From NCBI GenBank assembly GCA_037349105.1, contig JAYJMM010000017.1, forward strand, positions 558,001 through 622,000: a DNA stretch of 64,000 bases, in the 5' to 3' direction. The position numbers and the translations under genes are program-made. Origin of the DNA: Limnomonas spitsbergensis. Taxonomy: Eukaryota; Chlorophyta; Chlorophyceae; Chlamydomonadales. This document shows positions 1 to 11,239 of the stretch, piece after piece (position 1 is the first letter of the stretch; each line of letters opens with the position of its first letter). Below the pieces are notes generated by a model that was not told where the DNA came from, made no database searches, and worked only from the letters and a program-made list of their open reading frames with translations.

Positions 1-191
1 GACCGCCTTCTGCGGGATGCTACCACCTGGCTGACTGGCCGCACAACCATGGCCGATCAGCGGCCAGTGGCCCGAGCACAAACATCGTGTATAATGACTA
101 TCAACCCATTAATGATCCACATCACCTCGTATACTCCACAATAACCCACACAACATTGTATAATAACCCTGAACCCATTAATCCCCAGTAG

Positions 192-3100
192 GAGGCGGGT
201 ACCGCTGAACTCGAGGCTCTTCACTTGGAGCTCGGCAACACGGTCCGCAAGGCGACGGCGGCGGTCATGGCGGCGGAGGCGGCAGAGGCCCGGGCCAAGA
301 TGGCTGAGGCGGCTAGAGCACAGGTGCGTCGGAAATGGGGGGAGGGAGAGGGCTGACCCAGGACCCTGAGACCTCCCTGAGCCTGTGCTCGGGTCACGGC
401 CTCGTGGGCCATGACCCAAACATTATTTCGGTGGCGGACGTCCCTACTGGCAGTCATGGAATTTTGGCTTGGGCACAGTTACAGTGTCAACTGGAGGGGG
501 GGAGGGGACTGACCCTGGATCTCGGGAAATAACCGAGCCTGTGTTCGGGTGACAGATGGATTGGATTCGGGGGGCGGAGGTCCCTGCTGGCATTCATGGT
601 TTCATACAGCTTTGGCTCAGACACTGGTGCGGTGGCAACTGGGGAGGAAGAGGGCTGAGCCTGAACCCTGAGATCTCTCTGAACCCGTGTTAGGGCCACA
701 GGTGCATTGATTTCGGGGTGGAGGTCCGTACTGGCAGTCATGGTTTCATACAGCGTCGGCTAGGGGTCCTGGTGCGGTGTTAACTGGAGGGGGGAGAGGG
801 CTGGTCTTGAACCCTGTCCAGCTGACGGAGGAAAGTGTGGTGCTATTATGCGACCTTGCTGCACCATTTACCCAGGGGTTAGTGAGGTAGCCCTTACCCC
901 TCCAAGCTCCCATCGATTGTGGAAGGCGCCGTCTCACTCACCCCTCCACTCTACTTTCCCATTCATGGAGTGAAGGTACCTCGTGCTGAATGATGTGTTG
1001 CAACCTGATCCTTGCGAGATACATCGCCTCTTTTGTTGTGCAACACATTTTTACGAACACTGCGAGCTACGACGCATTGCTTGTTGCGTAACATCTGAAC
1101 CACCCCCAACATGGTGCATTGGTGCAACACCTCCATTGTTTATAGCAGCTACGCCTCGACATGGTGCAGCACCTGGTTATTTGCGCAGCACCCACCCCTC
1201 CAATGGGTTGCAGCACCTGGTTTGTTGCGCAGCACCCACCCCTCCAATGGGGTGCAGCACCTGGTTTGTTGTGCAGCACCCACCCCTCCAATGGGGTGCA
1301 ACACCTGGTTTGTTGCGCAGCACCCACCCCTCCAATGGGGTGCAACACCTCGTTTGTTGCGCAGCACCCACCCCTCCAATGGGGTGCAACACCTGGTTTG
1401 TTGCGCAGCACCCACTCCTCCAATGGGGTGCAACACCTGGTTTGTTGTGCAGCACCCACCCCTCCAATGGGGTGCAACACCTGGTTTGTTGCGCAGCACC
1501 CACCCCTCCAATGGGGTGCAACACCTGGTTTGTTGCGCAGCACCCACCCCTCCAATGGGTTGCAACACCTGGTTTGTTGTGCAGCACCCACCCCTCCAAT
1601 GGGGTGCAACACCTGGTTTGTTGCGCAGCACCCACTCCTCCAATGGGGTGCAACACCTGGTTTGTTGCGCAGCACCCACTCCTCCAATGGGGTGCAGCAC
1701 CTGTTTTGTTGCGCAGCACCCACCCCTCCAATGGGGTGCAACACCTGGTTTGTTGTGCAGCACCCACCCCTCCAATGGGGTGCAACACCTGGTTTGTTGC
1801 GCAGCACCCACTCCTCCAATGGGGTGCAACACCTGTTTTGTTGCGCAGCACCCACCCCTCCAATGGGGTGCAACACCTGGTTTGTTGCGCAGCACCCACC
1901 CCTCCAATGGGGTGCAACACCTGGTTAGTTGCGCAGCACCCACCCCTCCAATGGGGTGCAACACCTGGTTTGTTGCGCAGCACCCACTCCTCAAATGGGG
2001 TGCAGCACCTGTTTTGTTGCGCAGCACCCACCCCTCCAATGGGTTGCAACACCTGGTTAGTTGCGCAGCACCCACCCCTCCAATGGGGTGCAACACCTGG
2101 TTTGTTGCGCAGCACCCACCCCTCCAATGGGGTGCAACACCTGGTTTGTTGTGCAGCACCCACCCCTCCAATGGGGTGCAACACCTGGTTTGTTGCGCAG
2201 CACCCACCCCTCCAAAGGGGTGCAACACCTCGTTTGTTGCGCAGCACCCACTCCTCCAATGGGGTGCAACACCAGTGTCATAGTGACGCCTGCACCCCGT
2301 ATGTGTAGCAGCACCTCCATTCTCATGCAACAACTGCACCTCTTGTACGGTGCAACACCTCTGATTTTGTGCAACAACTTAATTTGTATACAACACTAAC
2401 ACCTCTAATAAGGTGCAACACCTCTAAATGACCTTGCACAGACACCATGGTGTTGTGCCAACTGCCAACCCTGGACTGTCCATTCATGCTGACAGACATC
2501 AGTCGCAACGAGGCCGACCGGCTGAGGCGGGAGGCCCAAGGAGAGGCGACACCTCCATTCTCATGCAACAACCGCACATCTAATATGGTGCAACACCTCT
2601 GATCTTGTGCAACACCTTCACTGTTGTGTGCCACCCCCGCACTGTCCATTCATGTAGGCAGAGACAAGTCGCAATGAGGCCGACCGGCTGAGGCGGGAGG
2701 CACAGGCGGAGGCGCATGCAGCGGTCTCTGCAGCGGAGGCTGAGAGGTCGACGCGTGCTGAGGCAGAGGGGCTGAGTGAGACGTTGCGCCAGGTGGGCAC
2801 GAGGGGGGAGGGGCTGAGCGAGACGTTGCGCCAGGTAGGCACGAGGGGGAGAGGGGTTCCTGGTCACTGCGGTCCAGCGTTGGGAACTATTAGCGGTGAA
2901 CAGGGGAGAGTTCCAGTTGGGGACGAGGCCGAGGAATTAGGGTGCAGAGTTTGATGGGCTGAGCGAAGTTAGTGGGGATGAGGAGTCAGGGTGCAGAGGC
3001 TAAGTAAGTGGGGATGAGGGTGAGGGTCGCAGAGGTGGGGACAGGAGCAAAGAGTCTGGGGTCAGTGGCTGAGCACGGTGGGTCTTGACCCTGATTATAG

Positions 3101-6100
3101 ATGCCCTCTACATCCTGATCCTTCACCTAATTCACCAAGAGGGACCAGTGCAGACGCGTGTCCAACGTTATCTAGCTATTTACAAGGAAGGACAGTGGCA
3201 TGTGTGTTTATGTACTCTGTACTCTGATCCTTATCTTAACCCCTAACCCCTGAACAAGGACAGACAGCGACGGGTGCATGTATGCACCCCATGTCCTGAT
3301 CATTACCTTAACCCGGAACCCCTGAAGCAGGACAGACAGCGACGGGTGCGTGTATGCACCCCATGTCCTGATCATTACCTTAACCCCTAACCCCTGAACC
3401 AGGACAGACAGTGACGGGCGCGTGTATGCACCCCATGTCCTGATCATTACCTTAACCCCTAACCCCTGAAGCAGGACAGACAGCGACGGGTGCATGTATG
3501 CACCCCATGTCCTGATCATTACCTTAACCCCTAACCCCTGAACCAGGACAGACAGCAACGGGTGCGTGTATGCACCCCATGTCCTGATCATTACCTTAAC
3601 CCCTAACCCCTGAACCAGGACAGACAGCAACGGGTGCGTGTATGAACCCCATGTCCTGATCATTACCCTGAACCGCTAAGCAGGATGGACAGTGACGTGT
3701 GTGTGTATACACCCTGCATCCTGATCCTTACCTTGAACCCCTAAACCAGGATGGGCAGTGAGGGATGCGTGTATGCATCCTACCTCCTGATCATTACCTT
3801 GAACACCTGAATTAGGACGGACAGTGATGGGTGTGTGTATACACACTACTTCCTGATCCTTGCCCTTAACGCCTTAACCCCTTAACCCCTTATCCCCTTA
3901 TCCCCTTAACCCACTAACCCACTAACCCACTAACCCACTAACCCCTTATCCCCTTAACCCCTTAACCTCTGAGCCAGGATGGAGAGCGACGGGCACGTGT
4001 GTTCAATAATGCTGTCAAGGCCGCCATTGGGAAAGTGCAGCGGGAGCTGGAGACGGAGCGGGACGAATTGCAGGTGAGGGCTTGATGGATATGGGTTGGG
4101 GACTTTGGGTATATTTATGGGCGTGTGTATTCAACCTTGAAAGGAAAGTGCGGTGGTAGCTGCAGATGGAGCGGGATGAGCTGTTGGGAGGGTTAGGGGT
4201 GGAAGGTCAGGGCACGCGTGCATCCATCGTAAACTCGGGCGGGATTGATGTAGGTGAGGGTTTTGACATGTAAGAAGCCTACGGGCTTCCAGGATTGCAA
4301 TCTTCCTCCTCTTACGAGCAAGATTTGTGGATGAAACCTTGACATAAAACGTCTCTTTCCTGGTACTGGTAGTATTTGCGCTGATATTTACCAAAACCAG
4401 CAGTATAGCTAGTTAACCGTAAACTAAGAAATGACGCCGGCCTCTTTTTTCAAGCGCCCCTTGCCTTGGTACTACTTGCCGAGCAACGAGGGGGATGATT
4501 TTTGTTACATACTTATATACCAGTACTTACATTTCTGACCTTTTCGCCCCCGATCCCCCACCCCCCACGGCTTGCCGCTGCCCGCAGTCCCAAATCCGTG
4601 AGCTCCAAATGCTTCTGGTGGACTCAAAGACCGAGCTCAGCCGTGCCCATGCTGCCGAAGAGGCGGCGCTGACAGAGGCAGCGGTGCGGACTGCCGATGC
4701 AGCCGCAGTCGGCCACGTGGCTGATGCTGCAGAGCAGGCAGCAGAGAGGGCACGGCAACGGGAGCAGGTGAGGGCTGTTGGGGTCTTAGGAGCTGAGGGG
4801 CGATGGAGGTGGGAGCAGGTGCGGGCTGTGGGGTACGTGGCAGATGCAGCAGAGCAGGCAGCAGAGAGGGAGGGAGCAGATGAGGGTTGCTGGGGACTGA
4901 GCGCTGTGGGGTGAAGGAGGACTGGAGGAAGCGGGTGAGGGCTGTGGGCCATGTGGCAGATGCAAAAAAACAGGCAGCAGAGTGTGCGGAAGAAAAGGAG
5001 CAGATGAGGGTGGCTGGGGACAATGGGCTGGGGGGTGGAGGAGGAGGGGAGGAGGTGAGAGCTGTGGGCTATGTGGTAGATGCAAAATAACTGGTGGCAG
5101 AGTTTGCAGAAAAAGGGAGCAGATGAGGGGTGCTGGGAACTGAGGGCTGGGGGGCATTGGGGGAGTTGAGGGAGCAGCAGTAGGCGACGTGCAGATGGAG
5201 CGGATTTGGCAGCAGAGAGAAAGAAAGAGGCAGAGGGTGCAAGTCAGTGCTGTTGGGTGTGAGAGTGGGGGGGGGCGGCGGTGACGGTGTTTAGGCTAGC
5301 TGCAGAGATAGGGGGCAGCTGCTATCAGGACGCAGCAGCTGAGAGGAATGTGGCGGATACTCTGGGTAAGCGGCGGAGCAAACGCTGCCAGGGTAGCAGG
5401 CATGAGAGGCTTGGGCTCAAGAGCCGAGGGGGCGGTGAAGGGGGAGTGGAAATAGGTGAGGGGCTGTTAGGGACTGTTAGGGAGCTGGCTGTGGCAGTGG
5501 AGGAGAAGAGGGAGCAGTAGTAGAGAAGCTGGGAAGGCGAGGTCCAATCACCTAGCGGAGGATCACCAAAATCCGCACCCCCCTGCAAGCAGGGGGGGCC
5601 CGCCTCTACCTATTGTTACCCAAATTGACCCAATTCTGTCGAAATTGCGCTCGAAAAGTTACAAAACCTGCGTCTCTCACCGAAACCCGAAGATCACTGG
5701 CTGGCTCTGGCAGGCGGGAATAAGAGAGGTGCATGTGGCGGCGGCTATTGAATTCTACCACGTGACTGGCCCGTCCCCTTCTCCTCAGGATGCCACCATG
5801 CGGGCCAAAGCTGCGGAAGCTGCCAGGCAGCTGGTGGAGGCCGAGGCTGTCTCTCTCCGCCTCGAGCAGGCCGCCGGCCGGGCCGCTGTCGAGCAGGCGC
5901 AGGCGCAAGCCATGGCACTGCAGGCAAGGTTGTCTTTGCCATGTTCTTGCCAGTTCGTGGTATTCAGTACAATGTCATCCGATGTGGGCACAGGTCAAGG
6001 TGTTTTCTTCTGACGGAGGCAAGTACAATTTGTGGAAGATGGCAAACTTGCTGGCATTGCACGGGTAGTTTTTATGTAACCAGGGTGGTGTATTGTACTG

Positions 6101-8976
6101 CCTGTACTGTCCTGCAGGTGGAGGCGGAGGCACTGCGTGAGGCCTCTGACGCCCGCTGCTGTGAGCTGGAGCGCGAGCTGTCAAGATGGCGGGAGCGCGC
6201 GGAGGCGTCTGCATCGGCGCTGGCGGCAGCAGAGAGGACGGCTGAGCATGCACAAACACTTGGTGAGATGGAGGGGGTTGCGAGGGGCCAGGAGGGGGGG
6301 GGGGTAGACACTCCGTGCAATGGGTGGGGGGTGAGAGGGGCCAGGGCAGGCATCTGAAATGTAAAACGATGCGTAAGAATGCCACGCCACGCCCCCCCGT
6401 CCTGGGATGTGTGCTGGTATAGCTTGTTTTTATGCTCCAATACAGTCTTTTGATGCTGCAGGAGAGCATATGCACTGAGTGGATTTGCTAGGCGAGGTTT
6501 GATCGAGTGGCTTCGACCGTTCGTACCCCGTTCTGCTTGAATTCGTGTTTTTGTGTGCAGGCAACAGTATATGTTGGGCGTTCAACGTGGCCTGCAGTAA
6601 CTCATCATGTTGATATTCAGGAAGTTCAGGACACCGGTGGAACGAACGAGGATAAAGAATGAATGAACCTATGCAAGAAAAATACATATAACATTGCCAT
6701 ATGGTTGGTGGCCTCCCCTGGTGGCCTAATCCTTGCTGACGCCTCCGTGGTGTGGAGCCCCTCGTCACAGGCCGGTGGGGCTTTTGCCTCACTCCTTGAC
6801 GCTGCCTGGAGGTTTTCGAGGCAAGGAACTCTGAAGTCTGAACCTTAGGCTCTGGGGCAGGAGGGCCTCGCTAAGAAAACGCTCTCTCTGAACTATTTGT
6901 GTGGCATCACTCGTTGAACATATCCACCTGCGTTTTGACAAATCCTGTCTCAAACACGGCATTTTTTTACTGCGCAGGTTCCGAGGGTGTGCTGAGACCA
7001 CAGGCTGAGTATCTCACAGACGGAGACAGGCTTCCAGCTTGGGAACTCCTGTTTGATTGACTCGTGCCGGCGCCCCCCTTTGTTCTTGACTGCGCAGGTT
7101 CTGAGGCTGTTTTGAGAGCCCAGGCTGAGTTTCTCGCGGACGGAGACAGGCTTGCAGCCAGGGAAATCCTTTTTGATGGACTCGTGCCGGCTCCCCCCTC
7201 TGTTCTTGTCACTGCGCAGGTTCTGAGGGTGTCTTGAGAGCACAGGCGGAGGGCCTCGCAGCGGTGCGCCGGGCATTCAGCCAGGAATATCCTTTTTGAT
7301 GGACTCGTGCAAACTCTCCCCTCCTTTACTTGACCGCACAGGTGCTGAGGGCGTCTTGAGAGCACAGGCCGAGGGACTCACAGCGGTGCGCCGGGTGGAA
7401 GAGCTCGAGGCGGAGGTGCAACAGCTCAAGGCCAGCGGAGGAGTCATGTCCCGACTGTTCCAGATGCCCACCAAAGAGGATGTGCTGACAGGTGTGGGAG
7501 CGGAAGGGGGGGAGTTTGAAAGCTCGCAATGGATGGGTCTGATGTTGCGCCCAACTCTGGCTGCACAGCCTAGATGTTGCACCCTGATAAGAAAGTACAG
7601 CTCCCTCCTCCCTCTAAACCCTACACATCTCAACTACCTCCCCTAAAGTGTCTTGTCCTGAGTGCTGCCCCCACTTCCCCTCCAACCCTCCCATGTACCC
7701 TGTTGTGGCGGCCTCCCATTACCCCACTTCCCCTCCAACCCTCCCATGTACCCTGTTGTGGCGGCCTCCCATTACCCCACTTCCCCTCCAACCCTCCCAT
7801 GTACCCTGTTGTGGCGGCCTCCCATTACCCCACTGCCCCTCCAACCCTCCCATGTACCCTGTTGTGGCGGCCTCCCATTACCCCACTTCCCCTCCAACCC
7901 TCCCATGTACCCTGTTGTGGCGGCCTCCCATTACCCCACTTCCCCTCCAACCCTCCCATGTACCCTGTTGTGGCGGCCTCCCATTACCCCACTTCCCCTC
8001 CAACCCTCCCATGTACCCTGTTGTGGCGGCCTCCCATTACCCCACTTCCCCTCCAACCCTCCCATGTACCCTGTTGTGGCGGCCTCCCATTACCCCACTT
8101 CCCCTCCAACCCTCCCATGTACCCTGTTGTGGCGGCCTCCCATTACCCCACTGCCCCTCCAACCCTCCCATGTACCCTGTTGTGGCGGCCTCCCATTACC
8201 CCACTTCCCCTCCAACCCTCCCATGTACCCTGTTGTGGCGGCCTCCCATTACCCCACTGCCCCTCCAACCCTCCCATGTACCCTGTTGTGGCGGCCTCCC
8301 ATTACCCCACTTCCCCTCCAACCCTCCCATGTACCCTGTTGTGGCGGCCTCCCATTACCCCACTGCCCACAGGCCGGGGTTTAGGGTTGTGAAAGACGTG
8401 ATCTGTCCTGATCAGAGCCCTAGTTGAGGTTTTAGGTTTTTGCAATGTCACTTGTGGTATCTGGCGCCAGATGTCCCGAGTGTTATTGCAAAACATGACA
8501 AACCTCAACTACCTCCCCTGAAATGTCCTGTTATGAGTGCCGCCCCCACCTCCCCCTAAAATCCATTGTGGTGGCGTCCCATCTCTTAATCTGCTCACAG
8601 GCCTGGGTGTAGGGTTGTGAAAGACGTGCCCTGTCTGGATTGGCGTCCCCAGCTCCCCTTAAATGTCCTGTCCTCATTACCGCCCTGGCATCCCCCTTTT
8701 ATTGGACTGGGTCTTGAGCTGTGGATGGGTCGGCTGTTGTGCCCAGATATGAAACGCAGCTCAGATGTTGCACCCAGATATGAAAGCGCAGCTCAGATGG
8801 CATCCCCCTCTATAGGTCTGGGCCTGGAGCTGTGGAAGGATGACCGGTTGCGTTGGAAGGGGGAGGGGGACGTGGAGGCAGCTGGAGGGACATCCGTGGC
8901 AATACGACCCAAGGCGAAGGGCCAGGGGCAGGGGGCAGAAGCAGCAGCTGGCAAGGCACCCGGGAGCAAGGTGTGA
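192..8976 (+). CDS. Coiled-coil protein, 3' part of a multi-exon gene
   Basis: Eight frame-compatible exons can be read: 192-323, 2658-2792, 3978-4073, 4588-4767, 5789-5923, 6118-6262, 7342-7491 and 8816-8976, ending at TGA 8974-8976. They sum to 1,134 nt (377 residues plus stop). Junctions are phase 0 up to the last two, which are phase 1. The product is almost wholly Ala/Glu/Arg/Gln-rich with heptad-like stretches (for example MAAEAAEARAKMAEAARAQ in the first exon and VEELEAEVQQLKAS in the seventh), so a long coiled coil is expected; the tail after 8816 is Gly/Lys-rich and basic. No catalytic motif is visible. The 5' end lies left of the window. The intron after 5923 has a GC donor (CAG|GCAAGG). 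A structural, cytoskeletal or basal-body role is only a guess. Exon calls rest on splice consensus and frame continuity; extra small exons in the long introns are possible. Confidence 0.72.
335..790 (+). repeat. Intronic tandem repeat, about 140 bp, three units
   Basis: Three diverged units follow the first visible exon. The landmark actggcagtcatgg recurs near 447, 587 (as gctggcattcatgg) and 730. Each unit also carries a ctgaccc/ctgagcc...ccctgag block and a G-rich stretch. No reading frame is conserved between units, so this is treated as intron. Confidence 0.6.
1184..2275. repeat. 44-bp minisatellite, about 25 copies
   Basis: The unit reads roughly gcagcacccacccctccaat followed by ggggtgcaacacctggtttgttgc, repeated with a few point differences. 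It lies inside the intron between 323 and 2658. The unit has no stop in most frames and 44 is not a multiple of 3, so several frames on both strands stay open for hundreds of codons. These are artefacts, not genes. The unit resembles flanking unique sequence (ggtgcaacacctctgattttgtgcaacaac, about 2350-2380), which is a likely seed. Confidence 0.9.
2473..2545 (+). pseudogene. Decayed duplicate of the 2658 exon start
   Basis: 2498-2542 nearly repeats 2666-2707 (cgcaacgaggccgaccggct... against cgcaatgaggccgaccggct...), and both follow actgtccattcatg. The upstream copy lacks the TAG acceptor seen at 2655-2657 and loses the exon after about 45 bp. It is a partial duplication of acceptor plus exon start inside the intron. 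Confidence 0.65.
2793..2834 (+). repeat. Tandem copy of exon end and 5' splice site, 42 bp
   Basis: The exon end gggctgagtgagacgttgcgccag followed by gtgggcac (donor at 2793) is repeated, giving a second donor at 2835 after gggctgagcgagacgttgcgccag. The extra 42 bp is open in frame (14 codons), so either donor gives a translatable message. Confidence 0.7.
3237..3977 (+). repeat. 72-bp minisatellite copying an acceptor and exon start
   Basis: Six close units (3258-3670) and about three degenerate ones (to about 3850) share a 72-bp period. Each has ctgaaccaggacagacagcg acggg and then gtgtatgcaccccatgtcc. The real exon boundary at 3971-4000 reads gagccaggatggagagcgac gggcacgtgtgttc, clearly the same sequence. 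Each unit therefore carries a CAG acceptor and about 25 bp of exon start. The ccttaacccc runs (about 3866-3965) are part of this drifted array rather than telomeric DNA. Confidence 0.8.
4110..4200 (+). pseudogene. Decayed copy of the 3978-4073 exon
   Basis: The stretch gtgtattcaaccttgaaagg... followed by gtgcggtggtagctgcagatggagcgggatgagctg parallels the 3978-4073 exon (gtgttcaataatgctgtcaa...gagacggagcgggacgaattg). It contains stops and lacks a convincing donor. It is read as a second, broken copy of the exon downstream of the intact one. Confidence 0.5.
4768..5130 (+). repeat. Three tandem, decaying copies of an exon end and donor
   Basis: The end of the 4588-4767 exon (ggccacgtggctgatgctgc...gcagagaggg...gagcag|gtgagg) recurs with the landmark at 4831, 4947 and 5067, a period of 116-120 bp. 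Copies keep the (g)acgtggcagatgca core and a gagcag(g/a)tg donor-like end. The first copy is closest to the exon; the later ones have stops such as aaataactgg. More diverged relatives may extend to about 5360. Confidence 0.75.
6955..7341 (+). repeat. Three tandem copies of an acceptor and exon start before the intact exon
   Basis: CAG acceptors end at 6977, 7097, 7219 and 7341, spaced 120-122 bp. Each is followed by gttccgag/gttctgag/gtgctgag and then a block matching the exon GVLRAQAEGL. Only the last copy continues into the full exon 7342-7491 ending at a donor. The earlier copies keep the correct phase for about 25 codons. They are spare acceptors or decayed cassettes. Confidence 0.8.
7673..8369. 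repeat. 53-bp minisatellite, about 13 copies
   Basis: The unit is cttcccctccaaccctccca followed by tgtaccctgttgtggcggcctcccattacccca, almost identical in every copy except tt/tg in ccact(t/g)cccc. It fills the intron between 7491 and 8816. The unit length is not a multiple of 3 and it lacks stops on the + strand, so all three + frames remain open; these are not genes. Confidence 0.92.
8370..8815 (+). repeat. Diverged partial duplicates in the last intron
   Basis: gggtttagggttgtgaaaga (about 8377) recurs as gggtgtagggttgtgaaaga (about 8606). gaaacgcagctcagatg (8752) recurs as gaaagcgcagctcagatgg (8783). The second pair sits just before the terminal exon, and tgggtcttgagctgtgg (about 8708) matches the terminal exon start ctgggcctggagctgtgg (8818). 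This is again a copy of an exon start upstream of the intact exon. Confidence 0.55.
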
Positions 8977-9616
8977 GGGGGGCGTGAGGGGCATATGGGG
9001 GCGGTAGGGGGCTTATCGTGACTTTGCTGTTTTATCATGGAATGGTGTTGGCGATGGTTTTGGGGCAAGCTGTCATATTTGTTTGGAACTGCGTGTTTGT
9101 CCGCCCCGCTGGGATTGCAGAGAGTGGAAGACTGTACAAGCCGGTCTTCCCTTGTGCCCATGAATACTTGGAAGATACCGGGATCCTTCAAATCCCTCAA
9201 AAAGGCTCCCCCCTCCTCACCGGTAATTCTTGGGCGCAGGATCCGTATGCGCTCTTTCTCCGTCCCGGGGAAATTGAGACTCTGGAAATTGGTCTGTACT
9301 TTAACCCTTAGGTCCCTCCCTCTTGATAGGTATTGTGGGTGCAACATCTGTTTCCCAAGGATATGGCTCATCACCTGGTTCGGACTCCACCTCCTCAACC
9401 CCATCCCCGCCCTCCCCCATGCACAGGTGTTGGGCGCAGTATCCCTACGTGTGTGGCTCATTGCTGGCTACCTGACACTGCTCCACATAGCCGTTATGGT
9501 CAGCTTCACGCACAGTTCTCACGGCACGTCCACCTCCGACTGTGAAAAACTGATGCTCAAAGCTGAGCAGCATATCTTGCCGTGAGCGAGCGCGGAAGTG
9601 GGTACACGGCACGGGG

Positions 9617-10183
9617 CTACGGTTGAGCTGAATACAAGTGAAACAGGATTTGCATGGCTGCTGGTCGAGCGAACGAAGAAACGGGGTGAATCTTGTCGCA
9701 AGCTGGCGTGTCATGGGACCTGGGCCTGCCATGGTCTAAGCGGCCGAAGCTTTTGTATATCGGAGATCTTGTCGTAAGCTCGCGTGCGCCGGTGGGATAG
9801 CCCTTTCCTTGAGTGATCGTGGGCTGGGCCAGAGATCTCTGGATGGGGCAGGCTGAGTATTCTTTATTCAGGAAATCATGCCACATGCTGGCGTGTGCGG
9901 TTCGAGGTACGGTTATCCGCTCTGTGATCATGGGGAGGGGCAAGCATGTTGGAGAATGAAAACGTGATGCTTCGCTGGATTGAGCGAGATTTCCGGGCAA
10001 GATTTCTCGCTTTTCACAACTGTGAAGATGGCGGCTCCGAGTATTAGCTGCTAAAGTAATAGCGAGGAGGTACCCTCGGCCCTGAGCTGTGCTGTTCCCT
10101 TCACCGTCATGCCTCAAGGCAAAGCTGTTTTCTTGGTTCAGCTCAAATGGATTCTCAAACGGGGTTGCAGGCACCTGTCCCAT
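9617..10183 (-). other. Open frame of unknown status, no recognised domain
   Basis: A 188-codon ATG-started frame has no repeats and no recognisable motif. No splice-linked neighbour was found. The word gtgatgcttcgctgga occurs at its 5' side (about 10193) and inside it (about 9967), suggesting a repeated element rather than a gene. The rest of 8977-10600 shows no gene I can support. Confidence 0.15.
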
Positions 10184-10624
10184 GCATCAAATGTGATGCT
10201 TCGCTGGACTTTAAATTAAATCGCACTGTTTGTATTCAGTTGAAGTCGAACACGTTACACCTCTGGGCCCGTATTCAGTTGAAGTATTGGTAGCTGTGAA
10301 AGAGGCGGCCCTTCACATCTTGTATGTGTCAGCAATATAATCTGCTTGCGCCGCCTGCCCTCCTGATGGCAAAATTGGTAGCGCTTACTTTATTTTGATG
10401 GTGGCCCTTGGCTTGCACACCGGGTTGCAGAGATCCAGGTTTCAGATGACCCCTGAGGCTGGCAATCGCAGGCCCTTCGCATTATCTATCTATGATGTTT
10501 CAGCTACATGACAGCTGTGGAGGCCTGCCGGCTTGGTGTCGCAGCTACCGCTGCTTTTGCCACCGGTTTGTCAAGATATGATTTGGTCCAGCTAACGCTC
10601 ATACGTGATCTGTCACACTCTTTG

Positions 10625-11070
10625 ACTTACGTGTAGGCGCAGGTTGCGCTCCAGCACTCAGGGAGTGACCAAGAGCCCACTTAGTGACATGTATCGTAAG
10701 TTAATGACGTGACACATCTGGGCCTTGGTGTGATGGCGACCATGTAGAGGATGCACTACATGCTTGCTTCCCATGCCTTAGTGTCAGGGGGCAGTGTCAG
10801 GAGCGGGGGTGGGCAGGTCCCCCGGACGGTGCCACAGACTTCCACCAGCTGTACCAGGCCGAGCAGGGGTGCGATGCATGTGCTTTTACGGACGCCGTTG
10901 TAGGCATTGTTGAGGGCTAGCTTCTAGAGAAGCTAAGGTGTTGGACTTGTTTGTCTTCCCGGCCTTTCCTGTTGTCCCTTCCCCCCCCCCTCCTTCCTTT
11001 TAGTCTATTATTTTCTTCCATCTGAACAGTTGGGCGCCCATGCGATCGAGCCTTCTGCGTGGGCGTCTAA
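10625..11070 (+). mobile_element. Degraded 3' end of a LINE-type retrotransposon
   Basis: 10745-10925 parallels the end of the LINE reading frame seen at 57610-57806: gaggatgcactacatgcttgcttcc, gtgggcaggtcccccggacgg, ttccaccagctgtaccaggc, gacgccgttgtaggcattgttgagg. It is followed by a pyrimidine-rich 3' region ending ttttcttccatctgaacagt tgggcgcccatgcgatcgagcctt, which matches the shared LINE 3' UTR block. Many mutations show the copy is dead. Confidence 0.65.
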
Positions 11071-11239
11071 CTGTCTGGCTTAAAGAGGAAGGTAACTTGA
11101 TGAGAGGAAAAAGGGAAATGCTGAAAATGAAAAGAAAGTCCAGCCATGCTGCCCCTGCAGACCTCAATTCCACCAACATTCAAAGGTCTATGTCGTCACA
11201 CCTTCGGGCTTAAGACAGCTGGGCTGTGGGGGCGCCCAG

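Noticed and set aside
1111..2339. Several 250-440 codon open frames on both strands
   Set aside because: They are one 44-bp minisatellite with few stops read in different frames; the peptides are the same unit in rotating frames.
3860..3965. Interstitial telomere from ccttaacccc words
   Set aside because: Irregular spacing and part of a drifted 72-bp splice-junction array.
7574..8427. Three overlapping open frames of 240-270 codons on the + strand
   Set aside because: A 53-bp minisatellite without stops; unit length is not a multiple of three, so all frames show the same peptides.
9037..9585. 182-codon + strand frame
   Set aside because: No motif, no splice-linked partner, and it follows the end of the coiled-coil gene in sequence with other overlapping frames of similar length.
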